This document shows positions 37,709-46,541 of a DNA stretch of 64,000 nucleotides, piece by piece (the stretch's first letter is position 1; the number at the start of each line of letters is the position of its first letter). Location: positions 186,001-250,000 of the forward strand of contig NZ_JAEG01000009.1 in NCBI RefSeq assembly GCF_000518785.1, read 5' to 3'. Under the pieces are notes generated by a model that saw only the letters and a list, made by a program, of their open reading frames with translations, was not told the DNA's origin and made no database searches. The translations under genes were made by a program, and so were the position numbers. This stretch comes from Paenirhizobium selenitireducens ATCC BAA-1503 (GTDB taxonomy: Bacteria > Pseudomonadota > Alphaproteobacteria > Rhizobiales > Rhizobiaceae).

Positions 37709-38584
37709 TTAGTTTTCGATGTCGAGCGCCAGCGATTGCAACCGTGTCGCGGTTTCGGCCGTTTCGACCGGCAGGTGGGCATCGCGGCCCTCGAACTGCG
37801 CCGCGATATAGGCATCGGCCATGGGCGAGAGCGAGCGGTAAAGCCGGGCAAAGAGACGGCGGGCCGCAAGACCCGGCCAATCCCGGGGGAGCGCGTCGGC
37901 CGGCAGTCGCGGATCGCGCAGCAGTACGGCGCGATAGGCCTGGACCAGCAGAAGCCGCGCGCTTACCGCATCGGCCGGAAGCAATGTCTCACCCCGCTCC
38001 AGCGCCGCCGAGAGCGGCGAGAAGAGATCGATCATCGCGCGGTACTCGTCGGCGAAGGACTGAAGGTTCCACAGCGTCGCCGCATAGTCGGCCAGCAAGA
38101 CGCCATCCTTCATAACCTCGGCGCGGAAGGTAAGCCCCAGAAACGGAACGCTCCCCGGATGATTGGGGCGCAGATAGAGGTCCGGCCCCATGCGGCCGAG
38201 CCCGGCACGGCGGATCATCTCGTCGGAAAGTCCCGGCGCATGATGGATGAGGAAGCCGTCGGCATCAGCCGGCGGGCCGTAGAGAAGTCTTGCCGCGGCG
38301 GCAAATTCCGTGCGTGCGCCGGATGCCAGCCGATAGTAGGACCGCCGGCCATCACGCTCCCCGACCAGTTGCTCGGCCGCGACCAGACGCGAAACCGCAG
38401 TGCGCACCAGTGTCTCGCTGATCCCGAGCCGCGCGCAGATCTCGACCAGCGTGCCCATCCAGAGCACGCCGCCACGCGGCACGACGATATCGCCGTAGAT
38501 GGTGACGATCATTGCCGGGGCACGCACCGTGAACTGCTGCTGGATCTGTGAAAACCCTTCGAATCCGCACGCAGCCTCGGCCAT
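37709..38584 (-). CDS. paaX: Phenylacetate-responsive regulator PaaX
   Basis: A 291-residue GntR-like winged-helix repressor, close to the usual PaaX length. DNA-binding part: GTLVEICARLGISETLVRTA, VSRLVAAEQLVGERDGRRSYYRL near residues 45-95. The start MAEAACGFEGF follows GGGAGG; the open frame upstream has no family sequence. PaaX is usually released by phenylacetyl-CoA. Two possible repressors (PaaX and the TetR protein) in one locus is notable. Confidence 0.87.
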   Translation of the reverse strand: MAEAACGFEGFSQIQQQFTVRAPAMIVTIYGDIVVPRGGVLWMGTLVEICARLGISETLVRTAVSRLVAAEQLVGERDGRRSYYRLASGARTEFAAAARLLYGPPADADGFLIHHAPGLSDEMIRRAGLGRMGPDLYLRPNHPGSVPFLGLTFRAEVMKDGVLLADYAATLWNLQSFADEYRAMIDLFSPLSAALERGETLLPADAVSARLLLVQAYRAVLLRDPRLPADALPRDWPGLAARRLFARLYRSLSPMADAYIAAQFEGRDAHLPVETAETATRLQSLALDIEN

Positions 38585-39148
38585 CTTACCTCCCGATACC
38601 TGTCCGGCGGACACGCTCGCCCGTCCGGAAAATATTACAACATCGCGGCCGCAGGAGGTAGGGCCGTGACATATGAATGTCAAATCACGGGGCCGTCCGA
38701 CGGCTTGCCACACCTCCAGATTGGCCGCGGCACAACGACAGAAGGCAAAGATAGCCTGAGGCGTCGAGGCGATGATCCTCTGGTGCAGTTTCCGCCGCGG
38801 GGCCGGGAAATCGAACGCACGCACCGTGATTTCAACCCGTGCTGAAGGCCGATCGATGAAGATGCCGGCAACTGCGCCGAGCTTCGCCCGGCCGGGCCGA
38901 TCATGCCGCCCGGATGTTCGAACCGCTCAACGATGAGCGGTTCTTCGCTGATCCGGACGGCGCCGCACGCATTTATCCGGCATCGGCTTCAATCAAGCGG
39001 CTTGCGCGCCCTTGTCGCGAGCGATCCATCATAAGTGGTCACGCAACGCCTTTCACGGGCCTGAACGACGCGCTGCCTGCCGCATGGAATCGGGCGGCAG
39101 GTCGCACTGCTTGTGCATAGATGGCGGTACAGCTTAGCGCAAACGATC
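38585..39148. other. Gene-free region between paaX and the alcohol dehydrogenase
   Basis: About 560 bases with no ORF I can support on either strand. It should hold the paaX promoter. The one clear structure is a perfect 10-bp hairpin GAACCGCTCA/TGAGCGGTTC with an ACGA loop at 38920-38943, without a good T-run. Confidence 0.4.
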
Positions 39149-40273
39149 TCAGAACAGGATGACCTGCCGGATTGCCTCGCCGGATGCCAGACGCTCGAAG
39201 CCTTCGTTGATCTCGTCCAGCGTGATCCTGTGCGTCATCAGTTTCTCAATTGGAAGTTTTCCGGATTGCATCATCGCGGCAAAGCGCGGGATGTCGCGCA
39301 CCGGTACGCAGGAGCCGACATAGGAGCCCTTTAGCGTCTGCTCGCCCACGGTCAGCGAAACGGCCGGGATTACCAGCTCGGCCTTCGGATTGGGCAAGCC
39401 ACCCGTCACCGTGGTTCCGCCGCGCTTCGTGATGTCATAGGCGAATTTTAGTGCAGACGCTGCGCCCGCCAGTTCAACGGCCAGATCAACACCTCCGTGC
39501 GTGATCGACTTGACCTCGGCAATGGCATTCTCAACCGTCGGGTCGATCGCATGGGTGGCCCCGAGTTCAAGCGCCATGGCACGCTTGCTTTGCGAGGGGT
39601 CGACCGCAATGATCGTTTCGGCCCCCGCAGCGATAGCCCCGAGCAGGCCGGAAAGACCGACGCCTCCCAGTCCGATGACGGCACAGCTTTGCCCCATCTT
39701 CAGCTCGCCGGAATTGAGCACGGCCCCGACACCGGTCAGCACAGCGCAACCGAGCAGCGCTGCCTTGTCCAGGGGAATGGACTTGTCGATCTTCACGCAG
39801 GAATTCTCCGATACGACCGCATGGGTCGAGAAGGCGGACACGCCGATGTGATGGTTGACCGCTTCGCCCTTGTAGCGAAGGCGCCGCTCGCCGCAGATCA
39901 AGGTTCCCTTGGCCGCCGAGACCGCACCGGGCTCGCAAAGGGCGGGCCGGCCGGAGGCGCAGGGCACGCAGTGGCCGCAAGACGGCACGAAGACAAGCAC
40001 GACGTGATCGCCGGGGGCGAAGCGGGTCACACCCGGCCCCACCGCCTCGACAATGCCGGAGGCTTCATGACCCAGCGCCACCGGCATGTCGCGTGGCCGA
40101 TCGCCGTTGATCACCGAAAGATCAGAGTGGCAGAGCCCCGCTGCGGCCATCTTCACACGCAGTTCGCCGGCACCGGGTTCATCGAGATCCACCTCGACGA
40201 TTTCGAGCGGCCTGGTGTCTTGGTAGGGACGTCCTGCTCCCATCGATCTCAGAAGCGCAATCCTGGCTTTCAT
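39149..40273 (-). CDS. Zinc-dependent alcohol dehydrogenase
   Basis: A 374-residue medium-chain dehydrogenase. The catalytic zinc region is GLCHSDLSVINGD with GHEASGIVEAVG, the structural zinc Cys cluster is CGHCVPCASGRPALC near residues 97-111, and the NAD motif GLGGVGLSGLLGA lies near residue 200. It resembles class III/aryl-alcohol type enzymes. Last gene of the long minus-strand run, 27 bases after the symporter, so it probably oxidises an alcohol released in that pathway. Confidence 0.88.
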   Translation of the reverse strand: MKARIALLRSMGAGRPYQDTRPLEIVEVDLDEPGAGELRVKMAAAGLCHSDLSVINGDRPRDMPVALGHEASGIVEAVGPGVTRFAPGDHVVLVFVPSCGHCVPCASGRPALCEPGAVSAAKGTLICGERRLRYKGEAVNHHIGVSAFSTHAVVSENSCVKIDKSIPLDKAALLGCAVLTGVGAVLNSGELKMGQSCAVIGLGGVGLSGLLGAIAAGAETIIAVDPSQSKRAMALELGATHAIDPTVENAIAEVKSITHGGVDLAVELAGAASALKFAYDITKRGGTTVTGGLPNPKAELVIPAVSLTVGEQTLKGSYVGSCVPVRDIPRFAAMMQSGKLPIEKLMTHRITLDEINEGFERLASGEAIRQVILF

Positions 40274-40300
40274 CTCACTCTTTCCTTGTGTCGGTGGTTC

Positions 40301-42220
40301 TCAGTGACGTCCGAAGGACAGCGCGGTGACGACCGCTATGCTGAATCCGATGGCTATCGCGATCATGAAGGTGTTGCGCCGGCGGGCGCGTTCGTCCGCT
40401 GTCTGGACGGGCCTCAGACGGGGGCGCGGTGAATAGGCGGGTATGACCATGGCAAGCGGGCTTGCCATTTCCATCTTGTAGGAGAGGAACCAGACAAGGC
40501 CGAGCCCCGCGACCCACATCATCAGGCTCCAGCCCCACAGGGACGGCATTCCCAGCACCCACTGTCCATCCAGACCGACAAAGGCGAAATTGCCGAAGAC
40601 GAGGCCCGGACCAACCGCGAGAAACATCCAGGCAAGCGAGACGGACCACGCGGTGGAACGAAGCGCCCGCACGCGGGGGCTGCTGCGCAGTTGATCGAAC
40701 AGGAAGCGTCGTGCTTCCTCGCCCTCCTCGCCAAGGCCACGGCGCTGCGTAAAGGCCGACACGAGCAGCGTGACCGCAGCGTTGGCCGCAAAGCCCCAGG
40801 CGGCGGAATGGATGGTCCAGGGATTGCGGCCCCAGGGAAGGTCAAGACCAAAGGAGGACAGGACAGCGATGCCGAGCGGCTCTGTCAGCACCACGCCGGC
40901 AATGCCGAAACCGACGCCCGTGACCGCCCCAGGCCTGGTGATCCAGCGCAGCCAGGTCATGCCAAGCAGCGGGGTCCAGAGCTGAAAGGCCAGCGGTAGG
41001 GCCAGCGATGCAAGGAGCGAAAGCGCGACGGGCGTGAGAACCTGCATGAACACGCTGATCAAGGCCAGGATGCCGATCACCACACGCGTGATGGTGACCG
41101 TATCGCGACGCGACAGGGCATTGTGGAATATGGGTTTGTAGACATGCCGCACGAGTGACTCGCCGGCGGAAAGCAGGGCAAGCCCGGACATCAGCTGCAC
41201 ACCGGCCAGCAGGCCGATGAACAGCCACGCGGAGAACCAGGGCGAGAGGCCGGCGAGCAGGCCCGCGACACCGCGCGCGGGATCGATCAGTTCTCCAGCA
41301 CCGATGATGGCCATGCAGAGCGCCATCACCGCGCCGAACGCTCCTGCCATCACCCAGGTCTGCCCGGCTGCAAACCCACGCGGGCTGGAGGTTGAAAGCA
41401 CCACCTTCAGCGCCATCGGACTGGCCTGCAGCCCCATCAGGGCGAAGGCGAATGAGAGGTTTGCCAGTGCCGTGCCTTCGTGACCGGCCGCGGCTTCCTT
41501 GCCGACGCCCGCGGTGAACTGGACGATGCCTGCCACGACGAAACGGCTGGCCGTGGCGGGGTCTGCGGCAATCTTGGCAAGCCCTGCGTTGAGCGCCGCA
41601 AAGCCTCCGATGCCGATCAGCGAGAAACCTGCAAGGCCGATTATGGCCGCGACCGCAAACAGGGCCTGGAGCGCGCCCAGATACCCGACGGCTCGCATGC
41701 CGCCGATGGCTACATAGGCGAACAGCATGAGGCCGATGAGCGCCGCGGCCATTTCATGGGATACCGCACCCCCTCCCAGCAACTGCACCAGACGGGACAG
41801 GGCCGACATCTGCAAGCCGGCAAAGGCGACGGCAAAAAGGACCGCAACGATAGCTGAAAAGGCCGTCAGGAACTCCGATTGCCAATAGGCGCGCAGCAAT
41901 TCTGCAAGCGAGGAGACCCGCAAGCGCTGGCCGAGCAGCCAGATGCGTTTGAAAAAGACGACGCCCGGCAGAGCAAGGGCGATGCCCGCCTGCAACAGGA
42001 CCGCAAGGCCGAAACCGTGCCTGCCAATCTCCTCCGTACCGGCCAGAGCGGCCCAGCCGGAAATGCTGGCCCCGGCAAGAACGAGCGCCGAGATCCAGGG
42101 GGAAAGGCCATGCGCGGCCGAGAAGAAGGTCTGATAATCGCCATTTGCCCGCGCGCTGAGACGTGCCCAGTAGAGCGTGACGACGGCGTAGAACAATGCG
42201 TAGAGCGGTAGCCAGATCAC
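40301..42220 (-). CDS. Sodium:solute symporter-family transporter
   Basis: A 639-residue membrane protein with about 13-14 hydrophobic segments, of the SSS (PutP-like) family: ASISGWAALAGTEEIGRHG near residue 50 and AGVGKEAAAGHEGTALANLS near residue 235 match the sodium-symporter core. The start is a GTG that overlaps the TGA of the small membrane-protein gene, so the two are translationally coupled, as in SSS systems with a small partner (for example DUF4212 or YhdT types). Solute unknown. Confidence 0.85.
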   Translation of the reverse strand: MIWLPLYALFYAVVTLYWARLSARANGDYQTFFSAAHGLSPWISALVLAGASISGWAALAGTEEIGRHGFGLAVLLQAGIALALPGVVFFKRIWLLGQRLRVSSLAELLRAYWQSEFLTAFSAIVAVLFAVAFAGLQMSALSRLVQLLGGGAVSHEMAAALIGLMLFAYVAIGGMRAVGYLGALQALFAVAAIIGLAGFSLIGIGGFAALNAGLAKIAADPATASRFVVAGIVQFTAGVGKEAAAGHEGTALANLSFAFALMGLQASPMALKVVLSTSSPRGFAAGQTWVMAGAFGAVMALCMAIIGAGELIDPARGVAGLLAGLSPWFSAWLFIGLLAGVQLMSGLALLSAGESLVRHVYKPIFHNALSRRDTVTITRVVIGILALISVFMQVLTPVALSLLASLALPLAFQLWTPLLGMTWLRWITRPGAVTGVGFGIAGVVLTEPLGIAVLSSFGLDLPWGRNPWTIHSAAWGFAANAAVTLLVSAFTQRRGLGEEGEEARRFLFDQLRSSPRVRALRSTAWSVSLAWMFLAVGPGLVFGNFAFVGLDGQWVLGMPSLWGWSLMMWVAGLGLVWFLSYKMEMASPLAMVIPAYSPRPRLRPVQTADERARRRNTFMIAIAIGFSIAVVTALSFGRH

Positions 42221-42645
42221 AGGCCTTCCTCCCGCTTGTCTTTGGGCCTTACGTGGAAACGCGAAAACGCGCCGCGCAATCCGTGGCGGGTGAAGAGATA
42301 GGCAAGGAAACCGAGGGCCAGGACGCCGAACAGGGTAAGCCCGGAATAGTAATCCGTCGCGGTCATCGTGCTGCCGGTGGCGGAGAGCACAAAGACCAGA
42401 CCCAGCAACCCGTATGCACCGAGCCCCAGGGAGGTTTCGCCGGCGGAAAAGCCGGCATTGAACACGCCGTTGACGATGATGTGGGCAACAAAGGCCACGA
42501 CGATAATGGAGACGCCGGAGGCCGAAACAAGCCAGATGTCGGTCTTGATGCCTTCGAGAAACACCCCGAGCCCCAGAAAGCCGAGCACGGCCCATATCGC
42601 GAAGATCAGGATGGAGCGTTCTATACTGGAGCCGGATGTATTCAT
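42217..42645 (-). CDS. Small membrane protein, putative symporter partner
   Basis: A 142-residue protein with about four transmembrane segments (residues about 10-30, 36-60, 70-92 and 98-118) and a basic C-terminal tail. I do not recognise a named family. The 4-base overlap with the symporter gene suggests a subunit or assembly partner. The start MNTSGSSIERSI is preferred over an ATG 13 codons earlier that covers the 3' hairpin of the flotillin gene. Confidence 0.7.
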   Translation of the reverse strand: MNTSGSSIERSILIFAIWAVLGFLGLGVFLEGIKTDIWLVSASGVSIIVVAFVAHIIVNGVFNAGFSAGETSLGLGAYGLLGLVFVLSATGSTMTATDYYSGLTLFGVLALGFLAYLFTRHGLRGAFSRFHVRPKDKREEGL

Positions 42646-42672
42646 GGCACGTCTTCCTGCGAGCGGAGGGAC

Positions 42673-42694
42673 CCGGCCGGGCAAGCCCGGCCGG
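42673..42694 (-). other. Stem-loop after the flotillin gene
   Basis: CCGGCCGGGC/GCCCGGCCGG (42673-42682 with 42685-42694), 25 bases after the flotillin stop. With only two central bases the real loop must be larger. No T-run. Confidence 0.45.
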
Positions 42695-42719
42695 CGTTCA
42701 CGATCAGTTGGGGACGGGT

Positions 42720-44381
42720 CTAGTCCTTGCCGGCTGGTGCGGCAGCGGACGGTTCGGTGTAGACGATCTTCGAAAGATCGCTCAGCGTGTGCGGCCTGTG
42801 GATGGTATCGGCAGACAACCCGATTTCACCGAGAAGCGTGTCGACGAAGGGGGCCTGGGTGCGATAGCGCAGCGCCGAACTGACGACCTGTTCGGCAAGG
42901 TTACCCTCGCGCGGCGCGCCGCCGTCGGGGCCTGCGCCGAGCTGGCCGGAACCGCCATATCCGCCCGAAAGGCCGGGAAGTCCTTCGACATGCACGATCT
43001 TGATGCCGTCGATCTTCTCCATCGGCTTGACGCTTTCGCGGATGATGGCCGGCAGGTTTTCCACCAGCGCCTTGTGCAGGGCGGAGCGGCGGCTGGCATC
43101 GGAACGCATGTTTTCGGCCGCGTTCAGCTTTTCCCTCCCTTCGGCTTCCACCTTCATGCGACCTTCGAGCGCGGCAACGGCTATGCGATCGGCATCGGCC
43201 CGATCTTGGGCGGCTGCCTTCTCAGCTTCGGCAAGGATGCGCACCCGCACGCCTTCCGACTCGGCCTGACGTTCAGCCTCGATGATCTCGATGGCCTTCT
43301 GGCGATTGGCGATCTCGGTATCCCTGATCGTCTGGACGTTTTCCTGCGCCGCCACCATGGCCGCACGCGCGCCTTCTGCCTGGGTCTGCGCCTCGGAGCG
43401 CTCCTTTGACTTCAGCGATACCGCGATCTCGCGGGTCTGTTCCTCGATCTGGATGACTTCGCGGCGCCGAATTTCCATCATCTCCACTTCGCGTTCCATC
43501 TCGATGCGGATGCGCTCGACGGCTTCGCGTTCGCGCAGCTTTATCGATTCGATCTCGCGCTCGCGCTGGGCGTTCTCGGCGGCGATTTCAGATTTCTTCG
43601 ACGCCCGCTCGATAGAGACCTGGGCCTCGTGCGACAGGCGGGCATATTCGCTGTCACGCTCGATCTCCAGGCTGCGTTTTTCGGCTTCGAGGTTCTTGGC
43701 CCGGATGGCGACGGCCGTATCCTTCTCGATATCGTTGCGCTTCTTTTTGCGGCTTTCGATCTGCTCGGTCAGGTGCGTCAACCCTTCGGCGTCGAAGGCG
43801 TTGGACGGGTCGAAGAGCTTGATGTCCGTCTGGTCGAGCGAAGTGAGCGAGACGGATTCGAGTTCGAGACCATCGAGGGCGAGGCTCTCGGCCACTTCCT
43901 GCTTCACCTCCTTCACGAAGGCCTGGCGGTTTTCGTGAATGTGCTCGAGCGTCATCTTGGCAGCAGCGCCACCCATGGCATCGACGAAGCGGCCCTGGAT
44001 CAGATCCTTCAGCTGCTCGGCGTTCATGGTGCGGTTGCCAAGACTGCGCGCGGCGGTAGCCACGGCATCGGTATTGGGCGCGACCCGGACGTAGAACTCC
44101 ACCGTCAACTCGACGCGCATGCGATCCTTGGTGATCAGCGATTTCTCGCGGGCACGGGTCACCTCCAGCCGCAGGGTGTTCATGTTGACTTCCGTGAAGT
44201 CGTGAAGGATCGGCAACACCAGAGCGCCGCCGCCCATGACGACCTTTTCGCCACCGAAGCCAGTGCGCACGAAGCTCACGTCCTTCGTGGAGCGGCGGTA
44301 GAGCCAGTGCAGCAGATAGGCGGCGACAGCAATGACGATGGCCGCCAGGATGATGATGGCAATGACGTCTGCACCCTTCAT
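42720..44381 (-). CDS. Flotillin-family (SPFH) membrane scaffold protein
   Basis: A 553-residue protein: one N-terminal membrane segment (residues about 5-28), an SPFH/PHB domain (about 30-205, with FGGEKVVMGGGALVLPILH), then a very long charged coiled coil (about 210-450) rich in Glu, Arg and Ala, and a Gly-rich C-terminal linker (GGYGGSGQLGAG) before a short tail. This matches the YqiK/flotillin type that forms detergent-resistant membrane platforms. It sits between the rhodopsin-like gene and the symporter pair, suggesting it organises those membrane proteins. Confidence 0.88.
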   Translation of the reverse strand: MKGADVIAIIILAAIVIAVAAYLLHWLYRRSTKDVSFVRTGFGGEKVVMGGGALVLPILHDFTEVNMNTLRLEVTRAREKSLITKDRMRVELTVEFYVRVAPNTDAVATAARSLGNRTMNAEQLKDLIQGRFVDAMGGAAAKMTLEHIHENRQAFVKEVKQEVAESLALDGLELESVSLTSLDQTDIKLFDPSNAFDAEGLTHLTEQIESRKKKRNDIEKDTAVAIRAKNLEAEKRSLEIERDSEYARLSHEAQVSIERASKKSEIAAENAQREREIESIKLREREAVERIRIEMEREVEMMEIRRREVIQIEEQTREIAVSLKSKERSEAQTQAEGARAAMVAAQENVQTIRDTEIANRQKAIEIIEAERQAESEGVRVRILAEAEKAAAQDRADADRIAVAALEGRMKVEAEGREKLNAAENMRSDASRRSALHKALVENLPAIIRESVKPMEKIDGIKIVHVEGLPGLSGGYGGSGQLGAGPDGGAPREGNLAEQVVSSALRYRTQAPFVDTLLGEIGLSADTIHRPHTLSDLSKIVYTEPSAAAPAGKD

Positions 44382-44429
44382 GGACGTGTTCCTTTTGAAT
44401 GAGCAGGGGTTTCAGGCGAGTGATGAAGT

Positions 44430-45137
44430 TCACGCATGCGCGTTCTCCTCGGTGACGAGAATGGCCGTCGTCAGGACCGCGACGCCAAAGGCCATTCGGT
44501 TGAGTATATCGGCCAGGTTGTAGGCCACCGACAGGCTGCCATCATCGGTCAAGCCGGCGAAAGCGGTCAGGAAATTGCCCAGCGGATAGATGGCCCAGCC
44601 GATCGTGACGATCAGCCTCAGCCAGAAATAGCCGCGGCGCAGGTGGTCACCCGTGGAAGTGCGCACCACATCGTCCATGTGGCCGAAGAAGAACTCTCCC
44701 AGCAGGTAGAGCCAGAAGACCAGCCCGATGAGGAAGGAGAGCGTGGGATGCATGATCTGCGCCTCGCCGAGATAGCGGACGAAGACCATCAGCACGGAAA
44801 CCACCAGGAGGCGCCAGAACAATCCGGCTGACAGCTTGCCGGCCGTGCGAGCAAGGAAGAACAGCGCGACCACCTGCAACGGCATGGACACCAGCCAGCC
44901 CTCATAGTGGTAGACAACCGGCACGCCGTGGCCGGCAAGCCAGACATCGCGCGCCTCGTGGACAGCGCCTATGCCGACAAGCGCGGCGATGGCGCAGAGT
45001 GATACGGGTAGCCGCCAGTTGCGGCCGACCCAGGCCGTGCCAATCAGCAAAAGTACAGTGGTCGCGGCCAGGCCGAACAGGGCGATCGAGAAGCTCGCCG
45101 CAGTCAGGTCGGAAGTCTGATAGACCGCCATCGTCAT
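44430..45137 (-). CDS. Proteorhodopsin-family seven-helix protein lacking the retinal lysine
   Basis: A 235-residue seven-helix protein. It aligns with proteorhodopsin through YLGEA (helix D), IGLVFWLYLLGEFF (helix E), IGWAIYPLG (helix F) and YNLADILNRMAFG (helix G). The Schiff-base lysine of helix G (Lys231 in proteorhodopsin) is Arg214 (codon CGA at 44496-44498), while the neighbouring Asp (Asp210) is kept. In helix C, YHYEGWLVSMPLQVVA, the Arg, proton acceptor Asp and donor Glu are His77, Gly80 and Ala91. His60 matches proteorhodopsin His75. It cannot form a normal retinal Schiff base or pump protons in the standard way. No retinal-synthesis gene is nearby. Role unknown; lysine-less rhodopsins are known elsewhere. 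Confidence 0.85.
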   Translation of the reverse strand: MTMAVYQTSDLTAASFSIALFGLAATTVLLLIGTAWVGRNWRLPVSLCAIAALVGIGAVHEARDVWLAGHGVPVVYHYEGWLVSMPLQVVALFFLARTAGKLSAGLFWRLLVVSVLMVFVRYLGEAQIMHPTLSFLIGLVFWLYLLGEFFFGHMDDVVRTSTGDHLRRGYFWLRLIVTIGWAIYPLGNFLTAFAGLTDDGSLSVAYNLADILNRMAFGVAVLTTAILVTEENAHA

Positions 45138-45179
45138 TGTCTCCCTTCAAGGAAATCGTCGTGTCGCATTGCGTCCTCC

Positions 45180-46541
45180 TCAGATCTGCGTCCGGATGTG
45201 CGGCGACCGTGCATAGAGCGCCACCATGGGAAGAATGAGCAGGCCGAAGATGAACTGCTGCCATTTGAAATCGAGCCCGATGCCCACCAGGAAGCTCGAA
45301 AGCACCTGGAGCACGAGCACGCCGATTACGGTGAAACCGTATCCGCCGGCGCCGCCGAGCAACGAGGTGCCCCCGACCACGACTGCGGCAAGTGTGAGGA
45401 AAAGATACTGGTCGCCCACCCCGATGAAGCCGCCGCCGGACCAGCCAAGCAGCAGACCGCCGGTGAGCGCGGCAAAGAAGCCGGAGAGCGCGTACATGAT
45501 CACCCAGTAGCGCATTTCCGAAATCATCACGCGGCTCGCCGAGGTGCGGTTCACACCCAGCGCATAGAGGTAGCGGCCATAGACGGTCGTTCTCAGCCCG
45601 ATGATGAGAATGAGGGAAATCAGCGCCCAGATGGCGATTACCGGCGGGAAGGGCAGACCGAAGGTCGAGCCGTTCATGGCCGAGATATTGGAGAGCCACG
45701 GGGGAACCGTGCCGAACACGTTGCCGGAATAGGCAGAACCGATCGACGTGACGATCTGGACCCCGCCGGAGATGGCAAAGCCGGTGCCGAGCGTGACGAT
45801 GAGTGCCTGACCCTGAAGACGATAACTCAGCAGCCCATTGATCACGCCGAAAATCAGGCCGGTGAGCAGCACGATCATCGTGGCAAGCCATGGCGGAACG
45901 CCAAGGCCGATCAGGTAGAGCAGGCCGACATTGGCACCGCCGATGATGAAGGGAATGGAAAGGTCAAGCCCGCCCAGCAGCGCGACCAGCGTCTGGCCAA
46001 TCGATGCGATGCCAAGGAAGGAGGCGAAAAGCAGCATCGACTTGATGTTGTTACCGGAGGCAAACCCCTCGATGTTCATCGATCCCACGGAAAACAGGCC
46101 GGCGAGCACCATGATGCCGATGAAGGCTGACCGGTTCTGCTGGAATTGCCGACCGAGCGTCCGCGTCAGGACAAGGATGGCGAGCAGGATGGCGAGCGAG
46201 ATGACATTCCAGATGCTGAAAAAGCCTTCGATCGACAAGGACAGCAAAAGGAAGGCGGCAAGCACCAGTGCCAGGCCGATGAGCGGCCAGCGATACTGCA
46301 CCCATGCCTGGCGGAGCGGACCCGGTCCGTCCGGCATGACAGCTTCTCCTTCGAGGAACTGCCCGATGATATAGCGCCACGCCCAGACGAAAAGCGCGAG
46401 CGTCGCGATTGCTGACAGGATGACGACCTGTACCGCCATGCCCTGGGCAAAGCCGAAGCCAGCCCCCAGTCCTGCCAGGATAGTGCCGATGACCAGGCCG
46501 AGGATACGCGCGGGGAGGCTGATCTGTTGCAGCTTTTCCAT
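45180..46541 (-). CDS. Sugar/autoinducer-type ABC transporter permease
   Basis: A 453-residue inner-membrane permease of the BPD_transp_2 (RbsC) family. The family motif GLDLSIPFIIGGANVGLLY is near residue 195, YGRYLYALGVNRTSASRVM near residue 325, and GGTSLLGGAGGYGFTVIG near residue 395. It is longer than RbsC because of an extra N-terminal helical region (about 120 residues). Start and stop overlap by TGATG with the companion permease. Confidence 0.9.
   Translation of the reverse strand: MEKLQQISLPARILGLVIGTILAGLGAGFGFAQGMAVQVVILSAIATLALFVWAWRYIIGQFLEGEAVMPDGPGPLRQAWVQYRWPLIGLALVLAAFLLLSLSIEGFFSIWNVISLAILLAILVLTRTLGRQFQQNRSAFIGIMVLAGLFSVGSMNIEGFASGNNIKSMLLFASFLGIASIGQTLVALLGGLDLSIPFIIGGANVGLLYLIGLGVPPWLATMIVLLTGLIFGVINGLLSYRLQGQALIVTLGTGFAISGGVQIVTSIGSAYSGNVFGTVPPWLSNISAMNGSTFGLPFPPVIAIWALISLILIIGLRTTVYGRYLYALGVNRTSASRVMISEMRYWVIMYALSGFFAALTGGLLLGWSGGGFIGVGDQYLFLTLAAVVVGGTSLLGGAGGYGFTVIGVLVLQVLSSFLVGIGLDFKWQQFIFGLLILPMVALYARSPHIRTQI

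Noticed and set aside
38585-39148. Small frames of 68-74 codons in the gap after paaX
   Set aside because: No ribosome-binding sites, no recognisable composition or domain.
44430-45137. Functional light-driven proton pump
   Set aside because: The Schiff-base lysine and both carboxylates of the proton path are replaced, so a standard pump is excluded by sequence.
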